Origin: Planctomycetota bacterium
GTDB lineage: Bacteria; Planctomycetota; Planctomycetia; Pirellulales; Pirellulaceae
Direction: 5' to 3'
Assembly: GCA_963204915.1 (NCBI GenBank)
Contig: CAUJHS010000117.1
Span: 62,001-126,000, forward strand
Length of the DNA: 64,000 bases
This document shows, piece by piece, positions 26,313 to 35,068 of this stretch. The first letter of the stretch is position 1, and each line of letters starts with the position of its first letter. The translations under genes and the position numbers were made by a program. The notes beneath the pieces were generated by a model that was not told where the DNA came from, made no database searches, and worked only from the letters and a program-made list of their open reading frames with translations.

Positions 26313-28121
26313 CTAATCGTCCATGCCCTCGGCATCTTGCTCGCGCACGCTGAATTCCAGTTTCCAGCGGTTGTTGGTTTGCGGACTAAAGCACCAGAGT
26401 TCAAACACGCCGAGTTCGGTAATGCGCGTATGAAAGCGAACAGGCACATAAGGTTCATCAATCGCCTGATCGGCCGGAAGCACCGCTTCGACCGAATCGG
26501 TTTCCACTAATTCTTCTTCCGTCCATGAGGGAAGCACCGTTCCCGGCTTGTCCTGCTTGCGGATCGAGGAGCTAAAGAAGCGGAACTGCGCCGGTTCGCC
26601 CACGACCAAGCCAATGTCGCCTGAGGGAACATCCGTCTCCGTTCCTTCCTCCATACCCATGGGCGCCACGCACAACGCTCGGAGCGGCCGCGGCGCTCCG
26701 GGGATCGCCAATCCTGACGTTTCGATGCCCACGTAGTAAGAACGTGCGGTGCCGCCGCGAATTCGCACGCCGCCGTGGTCCTTGGCCCAGCCGTAGTACG
26801 CGGCGCCGCGCGCCACGGCGTAGTCCAAATCATGCTCGCCCTCCAACACGCGCGGCGAGGCTTCGTTTTGACTCCATCCGCGCAAGACCTGGAGTAGTCG
26901 ATTCCGGAGCGCATCGCTCTTAAATACACCGCCGTTGAACAGTACATGGGTCGGTGCAATGGGGCCTTGCTTTACGTCGCCATGTGCACGTAGGAATGCG
27001 GCCAGGTGCCGAGTGACCGCCGTGTCGCTTTCGTAGGGCAAGCCAATCTCTTGAAAGCCTGAGGCGCGCCGTCGGGCGGGCGAATCGTCGACCGAACACG
27101 CCGGGAAGAAACCGTCCATCAGGAGTTTCACCGCGTTCTCACGATCCACTTCTACCGACACCGTGCCGCCAATGAGCTTACTGCCGCGTCCCAAGACCGA
27201 AATGGTTTGCGTATTGGGTCCGTCGTTCGACAGTAACGATTCTTTCGCCGCTCGGCAGGAATGCCATAACGCCACGGACTGCCACGGATCGAGTTTGACA
27301 TTCTTCTTGCCAAACAGCCCCGCCACGAAGTGAGCCAGCGCCAGGTCCATGTTGTCGCCGCCGACCAATAGGTGATTTCCCACGGCGATGCGCTGGAGTT
27401 GCAACTCTCCGCCAATTTCGGCCACGCCCACTAAAGTCAAATCGGTTGTGCCGCCGCCGATGTCGCAGACCAACATCTTATCGCCCACTTTGACACGACG
27501 ACGCCAGCGGTCCCCCTCGCTTGCCAGCCACGCGTAGACCGCGGCCTGGGGTTCTTCAAGCAAGACCAGGTCTTCCGGCAAACCTGCAGCCAGCGCCGCT
27601 TCCCGCGTAAGTTCGCGAGCGGCCGCGTCGAACGAAGCCGGCACGGTCAACACGACGCGCTGCTCTGCGAGTGGGGCGTCAGGAAAACGTGCGTCCCAAG
27701 CGGCGGCCAGATGCTCGATGTAGCGCTGCGACGCCGTCACGGGAGACACTTTCGGCACGTCGTGCGGGGCGTTCCACGGCAAGATCGGTTCGCGTCGATC
27801 GACGCGGCTATGCACCAACCAGCTTTTGGCGGCGCCCACGGTGCGGTCGGGTCTTTCCGCTCCGCGCAGACGAGCGTACTCGCCCGACACGTAACCGCAA
27901 TCTTGAGCCCACGGCAGGTCCAGCGCGCCCGCGGCGGTTTCGTGGTCTTCGGGGAGGTACAAAAACGAGGGAAGTGAACGACGCGCCTCGATCGCGCCCG
28001 GCGCGACGAGTTGCGGAATGGGCAGTAACTCCGTTTTGGGTCGGTCCACATCAAGCGACGTGTACGCCACAACCGAATTCGTCGTGCCCAGGTCGATTCC
28101 AATTACGTACTTTGCAGCCAT
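26313..28121 (-). CDS. Hsp70-family chaperone-like ATPase
   Basis: A 602-residue Hsp70 homologue, not canonical DnaK. It has the phosphate-1 motif GIDLGTTNSVVAY, phosphate-2 CDIGGGTTDLTLVG, the VPASFDAAARELTREAALAAGL segment and a later adenosine-type FNGGVFKS. The C-terminal substrate-binding part is shorter and divergent, with no EEVD-like tail. Hsp70 proteins bind ATP and unfolded or client proteins in the cytoplasm. AGGA lies upstream of the ATG. It starts 21 bases after the DUF2760 gene on the same strand, a pairing I know from other bacteria, so the two probably act together. Its clients are unknown. Confidence 0.92.
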   Translation of the reverse strand: MAAKYVIGIDLGTTNSVVAYTSLDVDRPKTELLPIPQLVAPGAIEARRSLPSFLYLPEDHETAAGALDLPWAQDCGYVSGEYARLRGAERPDRTVGAAKSWLVHSRVDRREPILPWNAPHDVPKVSPVTASQRYIEHLAAAWDARFPDAPLAEQRVVLTVPASFDAAARELTREAALAAGLPEDLVLLEEPQAAVYAWLASEGDRWRRRVKVGDKMLVCDIGGGTTDLTLVGVAEIGGELQLQRIAVGNHLLVGGDNMDLALAHFVAGLFGKKNVKLDPWQSVALWHSCRAAKESLLSNDGPNTQTISVLGRGSKLIGGTVSVEVDRENAVKLLMDGFFPACSVDDSPARRRASGFQEIGLPYESDTAVTRHLAAFLRAHGDVKQGPIAPTHVLFNGGVFKSDALRNRLLQVLRGWSQNEASPRVLEGEHDLDYAVARGAAYYGWAKDHGGVRIRGGTARSYYVGIETSGLAIPGAPRPLRALCVAPMGMEEGTETDVPSGDIGLVVGEPAQFRFFSSSIRKQDKPGTVLPSWTEEELVETDSVEAVLPADQAIDEPYVPVRFHTRITELGVFELWCFSPQTNNRWKLEFSVREQDAEGMDD

Positions 28122-28142
28122 GACTTTTCCTGGTTCCCCGCG

Positions 28143-28694
28143 CTACACTTCGACTTCTACCGGTGCGACAATTCGCGCCGCCTCTTGGCTGCCTGTCCAG
28201 GCGGGCGTTTCGCAGCGCGTCGCCTCCCACCCATGATGGACTAGCCGGCCGCGATAGGGCGGTTCTCCTGAGACTTGGCCAGTAAGGCGGTACCGTCCGG
28301 GGTCGAAACCGGCGGGGAGATCCACCGGCGCGCCTTCTTCCTGTGTAACGACTGGAGCCAGCCCAAACCAACGCTCCAAGACTTTACCGCAATCGCGGTG
28401 CACGTCCCGCGCGACGGCTCCAATTTGGGTGTCGGAGAACCCGTCCAGCGGTTCTTTGATGAAGTCAATGAACCGCGCCTCACGCTGCAGCGCCGCCAGG
28501 AGCATCAGGGCATCGCTTTGCAGTGGTTTCGCCGGAGTCGGCGTTTTAACCGTGGCGGGCGTTTTGGTCGGCGCCGGTTGCGACGGGGGCGCTGGGGCGG
28601 CAGGCCCCTCCAAAAGGAGACGCTGCACCTGTTCGCCCGTTTGCTTATCAAAAAGGATGCGGAAGAACGCCCGCAGAGCCAACATCAAACGCAT
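28143..28694 (-). CDS. DUF2760 domain protein, partner of the Hsp70 homologue
   Basis: A 183-residue protein. The first 25 residues are a helical RAFFRILFDKQ-type start, then comes a Pro/Thr/Ala-rich linker (about 30-57). The conserved domain (about 58-183) has ALMLLAALQREARFIDFIKE, VHRDCGKVL, PAGFDPGRYRLTG and LVHHGWEA. This matches DUF2760, a domain of unknown function encoded beside Hsp70-type proteins. Here it sits 21 bases upstream of the Hsp70 gene and is almost certainly in the same transcript. It could be a cofactor or an adaptor for clients; that is inference from position. Confidence 0.85.
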   Translation of the reverse strand: MRLMLALRAFFRILFDKQTGEQVQRLLLEGPAAPAPPSQPAPTKTPATVKTPTPAKPLQSDALMLLAALQREARFIDFIKEPLDGFSDTQIGAVARDVHRDCGKVLERWFGLAPVVTQEEGAPVDLPAGFDPGRYRLTGQVSGEPPYRGRLVHHGWEATRCETPAWTGSQEAARIVAPVEVEV

Positions 28695-28872
28695 CAGGCT
28701 GCTCGCTTTCGTCGAGGAAGTGAAATCCGACGAAAGTTAGTACAACGCCCGAGGCGCTGGGTTGTCAACAGGCCACAAAAAGCGGCGCACGGCCTGATTC
28801 GCACGCCAACTCCGGTTTTGCCAACGTCCCTGGCTGCGAAACCAGGGCCACGGAGCGAACTTCACTGTGTCG

Positions 28873-30183
28873 TTAACCACGACGTGCGGCCATGATAATC
28901 ACGCGAATAATCACGCCGACGATAACCGCGAAGATTCCCAAACCGCCGCCCGCCCATCCAATGCCGTTGTATTTGCGACTGCCGTCAGGTTGCTCCACAT
29001 ACGCGAACATAATGCCGCAATGCGGGCAGCGATCGTTAATATGTTCAGGTACGCTCTTGCCACAGCCGCTGCAATAATACTCTAACTGTTGCGTCACCGC
29101 GGGTTCAAACGTAGGCGTGGGGTTGTAGGCGACTTCAGGCCCAAGGCTGGGCGTGGTGAAGGTCGGGCCAGAGGACGAGGCGCCGGAAGACCCGCTGCCC
29201 GACTCACCATGACCGCCGTAACTTGGTTCGCCGTAGGTCGAGCCAGTCGTTGAGGCGTAACTCGGCGTGTAGGGAGTTCCCGAGGCGCCGCTACTTCCCG
29301 CGGTAACTTCGTACGGAGGGGTATAACCGCCATAGCCACTCCCGGACGAGGATGAGGCACCGCTCGACATCGACCCTTCCGAATGGCCCGCGTAGGAACT
29401 TCCCGCGCCGGGGACATAGGGCGTTCCGCCATAGGCCGCCCCGCTGCCGCTCGATGTGGAGCCGCCCGAGGTTTCGGTCGTGTAGGACGGCGTATACGGC
29501 GTTGCACTCGCCACCGCAGAAGCGCCCGAGTAACCGCCGGCGCCGCCAGAGGCGCCCTCGCCTCCATAACCACCGTCACGGGGGGTCGCCTTACGAGCCG
29601 CCAATTGTTCGGCGCTCGGCATCAGGTCGCCTTCGCCGCGAGCTTCCAGGAGAGTGCGTAAGTAGTTTTGGTCGTCGTCGCTCAACTTTTCGATGGGGCA
29701 AGGCACGGTCTTGAGACCCTGCTTCAGCACGACATTGCCTTCGTGAATGCGCACGAATTTAGCGCGAATTTTGTTTCCTTGCACATCGGTCCAGGTACGA
29801 ACACGCAACGCCCCGGTCGAGGGGTCATCCTCGCGCGTGCCGCGCGAGCTGGGACCGTCATCATCATCATCTCCGTCGCCGGATGATGAGGATAAGGGCT
29901 CATTCGCCGCGGATTCACTTCCGGCAGACGGGGTGCTGGTGCTCGCCCCAGCGATTTGTTGAAACACGAACTGCTTGTCCGCATCGCTCAATTGCACGAG
30001 CGCCACGGAAACTTCCTTGCCGTTCATCTGCAATACAACATTTTGCCCGTCCAAACGGACAAATTCCGCCTCGATTTTCCTTCCCTGGTGGTTCGTCCAG
30101 GTGCGTGCGTGCGCGCTGCCCGCCAGCCCCGCGACAAGCGCCAAGCCCAAACAGGCCCGCCATAGTATTGGTGTCGTAGCCAT
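28873..30183 (-). CDS. SHD1-domain membrane protein with low-complexity linker and zinc ribbon
   Basis: A 436-residue protein. A signal peptide covers about 1-26. Two SHD1 (Sla1 homology 1-like) beta domains follow: RTWTNHQGRKIEAEFVRL near residue 28 and RTWTDVQGNKIRAKFVRI near 128, each ending in a LSDADK/LSDDDQ helix. Residues 200-370 are a Gly/Ser/Tyr/Thr-rich, low-complexity stretch with repeated PYTPSY and YGG units. Near the C-terminus are a CSGCG...CPHCG zinc ribbon and one membrane helix (GIFAVIVGVIIRVIIMAA). SHD1 domains are common in planctomycete proteins, with unknown ligands in bacteria. Orientation and role are uncertain. Confidence 0.85.
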   Translation of the reverse strand: MATTPILWRACLGLALVAGLAGSAHARTWTNHQGRKIEAEFVRLDGQNVVLQMNGKEVSVALVQLSDADKQFVFQQIAGASTSTPSAGSESAANEPLSSSSGDGDDDDDGPSSRGTREDDPSTGALRVRTWTDVQGNKIRAKFVRIHEGNVVLKQGLKTVPCPIEKLSDDDQNYLRTLLEARGEGDLMPSAEQLAARKATPRDGGYGGEGASGGAGGYSGASAVASATPYTPSYTTETSGGSTSSGSGAAYGGTPYVPGAGSSYAGHSEGSMSSGASSSSGSGYGGYTPPYEVTAGSSGASGTPYTPSYASTTGSTYGEPSYGGHGESGSGSSGASSSGPTFTTPSLGPEVAYNPTPTFEPAVTQQLEYYCSGCGKSVPEHINDRCPHCGIMFAYVEQPDGSRKYNGIGWAGGGLGIFAVIVGVIIRVIIMAARRG

Positions 30184-30435
30184 CGCGTTGCCACGAGTAA
30201 GAGGAGATGCGCCCCAAAGACTTTTGGGAAAAAGCAGTCGAACTTAGGTTATCGCCGCTCTCGACAAATGTCAAGAACGATCCGCAGAAAACACCCGCTA
30301 GCAGGGTGGCTCAAATGGCCTTCTTTAAGAAAACAACGGCCTCCCAAACGCCTTAACGGGAATTCCCTACGAAAACGGTGAAAGTTAGACGAGTCGCCTT
30401 GAGGAAAGGTTCCCTGCGATCTGCAAGAACATGAA
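30184..30435. other. intergenic region, no gene seen
   Basis: A 252-base gap between the SHD1 gene and the S1-domain gene, both on the minus strand. It should carry the SHD1 gene promoter and the 3' end of the S1 transcript. I see short A/T-rich runs but no convincing hairpin, ORF or repeat. Confidence 0.4.
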
Positions 30436-31875
30436 TTACCAGTTCAAACCGAGACCTTCGCCACCCGATTTGCGATTTGTACCACCCTTGAGAGGTCCCT
30501 TGCGTGGAGGAACTTTCAAATCCCGAGGCTCCTCGACCGCCTCTTCTTCCTCCTTGGTTTCTTCAACTTGCGGCTGCGGGGCGACCTGTGCTTGTTTGAG
30601 CGATAGGTTAATACGCTGTTCCTGAGGGTCGACGTTCAAGATTTTTACTTGGACTTCTTGGCCTTCCTTTACCACGTTAGTCACTTGATACACCCGGTGG
30701 TGGGCCAATTCCGAAATATGCACCAATCCCTCCACCCCGGGCTCCAGTTTGACGAACGCGCCGAACTTCGCAATACGTGAGACGACGCCTGGCGCCACCT
30801 CGCCTACATGGTACTTTTGGTCGATCTTGTCCCAGGGGTTGTCCTGGGTCTGTCGATACGAAAGGCCAATCTTGCCCGTTTCGGGGTCGAAGTTGCGCAC
30901 TCGCACTTTTACGCCTTGGCCTTCTTGCAGCACATCGCGAGGATGGGCGACACGCTCCCAACTTAGCTCGCCGATGGGGATGAGGCCATCCACGCCGGGC
31001 CGCAACTCGACAAACGCTCCAAAATCCATCAACCTGCGCACGACGCCGTCATACTCCTGTCCCACCTCGAGCGTTTGGAGGAAGCTCGCACGGGCTTGTT
31101 CTTGCTCCTGCTTGAGAAAAGCCTTGTGGCTAAGCACTAGCTTGCCGCGCCGTTCATTCGCCTCTTGAACGATGCAGGTCAGTTTTTTCTCGTGAAATTC
31201 CGCGAAATTCTCAACGCGGTACAGAGCGATCTGGCTGGCCGGAATGAACCCGCGAATATTGTTAACCACGCACTCTAGCCCGCCGGTGTTTGAACCAGTA
31301 ACGCGGGCCTCAACCACGCCGCCGGGGGTAATGTCAGACCAGTCGGCCACTTCCACGGCGCCGCCGGGCATGCGCAGTTCGAACAAACCATCCTCTCGGT
31401 TACGGTGCGCGACGACCACTTCGCGTTCTTCGCCCACGCCAGGAGGCTCTTCATTCACAAATTGGGTGAGTGGAATGATCCCCTCGTTACGGCCGCCGAG
31501 ATGAAAGAACACGTTTTCGGCGTCCACCTTGATGACGCGCCCTTTGACGCGCTGCTCGCGCTGTAACTCCGAGCCAAATTCTTCCTCGGGAGCGCTGCCT
31601 AGGAGCGCGTCCATCGAAAGACCCGCCAGCGCGGCGTCAATTTCGTCTTGCAGGTCCGGCGCCGTGCGCTGCACCCGTGGGGGTGGGAAGGCGGCTTCGT
31701 CTGCCGGCGAGGAAGGATAAAGCCGCGCCGCGCGGTTCTCGACGCGCGAGTCGGGGTCGCGTTCGGTGCCAATGCGAATCTTGCGCGGCTTGGGCGATTC
31801 GACAGGAGACGAGTTATTTTCGACCGCAGCGTCCTGGGTTTCGTGCGGCTGGTTTTCGGGCGTGTCAACAGACAT
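30436..31875 (-). CDS. S1 RNA-binding domain protein, ribosomal protein S1-like
   Basis: A 479-residue protein with four S1 (OB-fold) domains after an acidic, disordered N-terminus of about 90 residues. Domain 1 contains KGRVIKVDAENVFFHLGG, domain 2 is GGVVEARVTGSNTGGLECVV, domain 3 has YDGVVRRLMDFGAFVELRPGVDGL, and domain 4 has PGVVSRIAKFGAFVKLEPGVEGL. Domains 3 and 4 are the canonical type. Ribosomal S1 helps mRNA bind the 30S subunit; four domains is fewer than the six of Escherichia coli but common in other phyla. It could be the true S1 or an S1-like paralogue. I see no strong Shine-Dalgarno before the ATG. It ends with a basic, Gly-rich tail. Confidence 0.85.
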   Translation of the reverse strand: MSVDTPENQPHETQDAAVENNSSPVESPKPRKIRIGTERDPDSRVENRAARLYPSSPADEAAFPPPRVQRTAPDLQDEIDAALAGLSMDALLGSAPEEEFGSELQREQRVKGRVIKVDAENVFFHLGGRNEGIIPLTQFVNEEPPGVGEEREVVVAHRNREDGLFELRMPGGAVEVADWSDITPGGVVEARVTGSNTGGLECVVNNIRGFIPASQIALYRVENFAEFHEKKLTCIVQEANERRGKLVLSHKAFLKQEQEQARASFLQTLEVGQEYDGVVRRLMDFGAFVELRPGVDGLIPIGELSWERVAHPRDVLQEGQGVKVRVRNFDPETGKIGLSYRQTQDNPWDKIDQKYHVGEVAPGVVSRIAKFGAFVKLEPGVEGLVHISELAHHRVYQVTNVVKEGQEVQVKILNVDPQEQRINLSLKQAQVAPQPQVEETKEEEEAVEEPRDLKVPPRKGPLKGGTNRKSGGEGLGLNW

Positions 31876-32041
31876 CGGAAATCAACAAGAGAGTGTGAAC
31901 TTGCGCGGACTGTGCTTTCCCGACGCTGCGTGACCGCGCCCACGCGCCGGGACACGTTATTCTAACATTCGCCCCACCCGGTTGACAGGGAAGATGGCGC
32001 AGGGGCAAGATCGGAAGCATCCTTTTGAGAGTCGCTCAGAT

Positions 32042-32614
32042 ATGTTTGCCTTTAATTCTGAAAGTTACGGTCCTGCGGGCGCATTGCTCGACGTCAACTA
32101 CCTCCCCGAACTGGGGCCGGGCGCCCCCAACGCATCGGTCAAGGACGCCTTACGACGTTTCACGGCCGAATCGCTGTTTGACGCTCCCGTGGTAGACCAC
32201 GACATGGCCCGAGCCTGCCTGGCGGGGTTATGGCTCGCTCACAACTTTCTGGACGATTCGCACACGATTAGCCAAGAAATTCACACCCCCACGGGCAGCT
32301 ACTGGCACGGAATCATGCACCGCCGCGAAGGCGACTTCTCCAACGCCAAGTACTGGTTTCGCCGAGTTGGCGAACACCCCATCTTTGAACCGCTGGCCGA
32401 CAGCGCCCGGCAGTTGGCGAACGAAGAGACTCTGACCCCACGCGCCGAGTTTCTCGCCAGTCCAGCTCGTTGGGACCCTTACCGCTTTATCGACCTATGC
32501 GAAGCCACGGTCCGCGGGCAAACTCCGCACGACGCCCTCTGCCGCCGCATCGCCCGAGAAGAATGGCGCCTTCTGTTCGATTACTGCTACCGCCGCGCAC
32601 TCGGACAGAGTTAG
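32042..32614 (+). CDS. conserved-looking protein of unknown function
   Basis: About 190 residues from the ATG at 32042 (GAGAG upstream); the frame is open 60 bases further, with another ATG at 31994. It has no signal peptide or membrane helix. Notable segments are LDVNYLPELGPG, AGLWLAHNFLDDSHTISQEIHTPTGSYWHGIMHRREGDFSNAKYWFRRVG, which is rich in His, Trp and acids and looks like a functional core, and RWDPYRFIDLCE. The pattern suggests a helical cytoplasmic protein. I do not recognise the family by name. It is divergent from the S1-like gene, with a gap of about 165 bases. Confidence 0.7.
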   Translation: MFAFNSESYGPAGALLDVNYLPELGPGAPNASVKDALRRFTAESLFDAPVVDHDMARACLAGLWLAHNFLDDSHTISQEIHTPTGSYWHGIMHRREGDFSNAKYWFRRVGEHPIFEPLADSARQLANEETLTPRAEFLASPARWDPYRFIDLCEATVRGQTPHDALCRRIAREEWRLLFDYCYRRALGQS

Positions 32615-32830
32615 TCCACGCCATCTCAAGGTGTCCGACGCGGAACGTGTTCAATTCATCTCCGACGAATGGAGATGATGGACTTTAAACTCGTTTGAGA
32701 TTCTCTCGGGTTCCGACTCTTCGGACGCTTGTCGGGAAATGGGTACGGCATTCGCACGTTACAGAAGGTTCCTCGACGCGACGAACTTTGCCCGTTGCGG
32801 TTAGCGTCCTTGCGGTGAGTGGCGTGCCTA

Positions 32831-33562
32831 ATGAGATCGACCAAGTTGTACGTAGGTGTGGCGGGGTGGGCGCTGCGAAAGGAGCATCAACCGTTATTTC
32901 CGGCGGAAGGAAGCCACTTGCAGCGTTTTGCGGGGCGGTTCAACGCGGTCGAAATCAATTCTTCGTTCTACAAACCGCATCGTCGCGCGACTTATGCGCG
33001 GTGGCGTGAAGAAACGCTGCCGCACTTTCGCTTCGCCGTCAAAACGCCGCGCGAGATTACGCATTACCAGCGGTTGCGCAATGCAGGTTCGTTGCTGGAG
33101 CAGTTTCTTAGCGAGGCGACGGCATTAGAAGAAAAACTTGGACCGCTGTTGGTTCAACTTCCGCCGCAGTTGCCGCTCGACGCGGCCACGGCCGAGGCGT
33201 TCTTCGCGCGGCTGCGCGAGCTTTTTGAAGGCGCCGTGGCGTGCGAGCCGCGGCATCACACCTGGTTCACGGAGCACGCCGAAGAATTGCTCAAACGATA
33301 CCGCATCGCGCGCGTCGCGGCTGATCCGCCGCGCGCGGAAGAAGATGGCCAACCGGGAGGCGATCCATCGTTAGCGTATTTTCGCTTGCACGGCTCGCCA
33401 AAAATCTACTATTCGCCTTACGACGAGAAGATGTTGGACGAGATCGCCACACGTTTACGACGCGCAATGCGCTCCGCCCAGCAAACCTGGTGCATCTTCG
33501 ACAACACGGCGGAAGGCCACGCCGTGACCAACGCGTTTGAACTGGTCGCGCGGCTGGGTTGA
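32831..33562 (+). CDS. DUF72 (YecE-like) family protein
   Basis: About 243 residues from the ATG at 32831; an earlier in-frame ATG adds four residues. It matches DUF72: LYVGVAGWALRKEH at the start (the family's (G)TSGW position), RFNAVEINSSFYKPH, YARWREETLPHFRFAVKTPREITH, LLVQLPPQLPLD, and the C-terminal ARLGSPKIYYSPYDE-type strand with WCIFDNTAEGHAVTNA. It is a TIM-barrel-like protein widespread in bacteria and archaea, and its biochemical role is not established. It stands alone here, convergent with a DUF1501 gene 56 bases away. Confidence 0.9.
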   Translation: MRSTKLYVGVAGWALRKEHQPLFPAEGSHLQRFAGRFNAVEINSSFYKPHRRATYARWREETLPHFRFAVKTPREITHYQRLRNAGSLLEQFLSEATALEEKLGPLLVQLPPQLPLDAATAEAFFARLRELFEGAVACEPRHHTWFTEHAEELLKRYRIARVAADPPRAEEDGQPGGDPSLAYFRLHGSPKIYYSPYDEKMLDEIATRLRRAMRSAQQTWCIFDNTAEGHAVTNAFELVARLG

Positions 33563-33618
33563 CTTCCCGCGCCGCTTCCGATTACGGCGCAGGAAGGAGG
33601 GAACAAAGTTTGACCGCG

Positions 33619-34887
33619 TTAGATCAACTCGCGGATTGGCGTGCGGCGGTCGACGAGGTACTGCGGGCGGCCATTGGAATCGATAATCGTCGTTCGGGCC
33701 ACGTCGATCCCGAGGTTGTGGTAGAGCGTGGCGAAAACTTCCTGTAAATGGACGGGGCGATCTTTGGCGTCTTCGGCAAAGCGGGTCGATTCGCCAACCG
33801 CTTGCCCCAGACGCATACCACCGCCCGCCAGAAAACACATGGCGAGGCGCGGCCAGTGGTCACGTCCGGCGCCGTTATTGACGCGCGGCGTGCGGCCAAA
33901 TTCACCCCACATGACTACGGTCACATCCTGGTCCATCCCCCGATCGGCCAGATCTTGCAGAAGAGCGCTCATGGCGATATCGAGTTGCGGCAGTTGACGT
34001 TTGAGCGTCGTAAAGTTCTGCCCGTGCGTGTCCCAACCGCCCCAGTTGAAAGTGACCACGCGCACCCCCGCTTCCACCAGACGCCGCGCGAGGAGGAAGT
34101 TGCGGCCCTCGTTGGCGTAGCGGGCAACCACTTTCGGGTCTTCCTTCTTGATGTCCAGCGCATTCGCCACGGCGCCGGAAACCACGACGTCGACGGCGCG
34201 CTGTGTGAATGCGTCGAGCGCCTCCATCTGCCGCGTGCTATCCATGTCGCGCCGAAGGCGATCGAGCGAGGTCAATAAGGTCGTGCGGTTTTCCAGCCGT
34301 TCGGCGGTCAAATTGCCTGACAGCCGCAAATCTCCACCGCTGGGACTATAGGGCTTGCACGAGGGGCCAAGATATCCTGGTTCGCCGCCGTTGTAAGAAA
34401 TGAAAGGAGGCGCGCCGCTGTCGGAAGGTCCCATGAGTTTGGTGACTACGCTGCCCAGCGAGGGCCGCCCGCCGACGTTTTGCAAATCGCGGCGTGAGTA
34501 GCCCGTGTGCGTGTGGAAATTGCTGTGGTCGTTTTCCATTCCCACAAGCGAGCGAATAATCGCGTACTTGTCGGCCATTTGGGCGAGCTTGGGCATGTGC
34601 TCGCATATCTCAATGCCGGGCACGTTGGTGGGAATCGGATTGAACTGCCCGCGGTACTCGACTGGCGCTTGCGGCTTCAGGTCGAACATATCCTGGTGCG
34701 AGGGTCCGCCGCTGAGATGAATGTTGATCACGGCCTTGGTCGAGGAGCGAATGCCCGCTGCTTCTTCCGCGCGAAGCACTTCGCCCAGGGTGAGCCCGCC
34801 GAGACCCAGTGCGCCCAGTTGCAGAAACGACCGTCGAGACACTCCATCGCAGTAGTGACTTTTGCCGCCACAAAAGAACTTCAACAT
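33619..34887 (-). CDS. DUF1501 family protein
   Basis: About 422 residues from the ATG at 34887, with AAAGGG upstream; a GTG lies three codons earlier. It has the Tat-like SRRSFLQLGALGLGGLTLGEVLRAEE, then INIHLSGGPSHQDMFDLKP, FNPIPTNVPGIEICEHMPKLA, GGRPSLGSVVTKLMG, RRLVEAGVRVVTFNWGGWDTH, MWGEFGRTPRVN and GRDHWPRLAM. It resembles the DUF1501 gene at 9804-11141 through its length and block order, so the two are paralogues. It is probably Tat-exported with a sulfatase/phosphatase-like fold. No cytochrome partner gene lies nearby. Function unknown. Confidence 0.92.
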   Translation of the reverse strand: MLKFFCGGKSHYCDGVSRRSFLQLGALGLGGLTLGEVLRAEEAAGIRSSTKAVINIHLSGGPSHQDMFDLKPQAPVEYRGQFNPIPTNVPGIEICEHMPKLAQMADKYAIIRSLVGMENDHSNFHTHTGYSRRDLQNVGGRPSLGSVVTKLMGPSDSGAPPFISYNGGEPGYLGPSCKPYSPSGGDLRLSGNLTAERLENRTTLLTSLDRLRRDMDSTRQMEALDAFTQRAVDVVVSGAVANALDIKKEDPKVVARYANEGRNFLLARRLVEAGVRVVTFNWGGWDTHGQNFTTLKRQLPQLDIAMSALLQDLADRGMDQDVTVVMWGEFGRTPRVNNGAGRDHWPRLAMCFLAGGGMRLGQAVGESTRFAEDAKDRPVHLQEVFATLYHNLGIDVARTTIIDSNGRPQYLVDRRTPIRELI

Positions 34888-35068
34888 CGGCCGCACCCTT
34901 TCCTGAAGAAGGCATTCTCCAACACCTGTTCGCTCAGCTTATCAGAAAGGACACGCACTAATCAATGATTTCTTATGCGTTTTTTCAGGCGGCGCGGAAG
35001 GCGAACGGCTCGAATACAACCGTTAGCAGATACTCCAAGCTCTCTCATCAACCAGGCGGCGTCACAGA

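Noticed and set aside
29200..29580. CRISPR-like repetition in the SHD1 gene
   Set aside because: The repeats are irregular, Gly/Ser/Tyr codon repeats in frame inside a coding region, with no spacer pattern.
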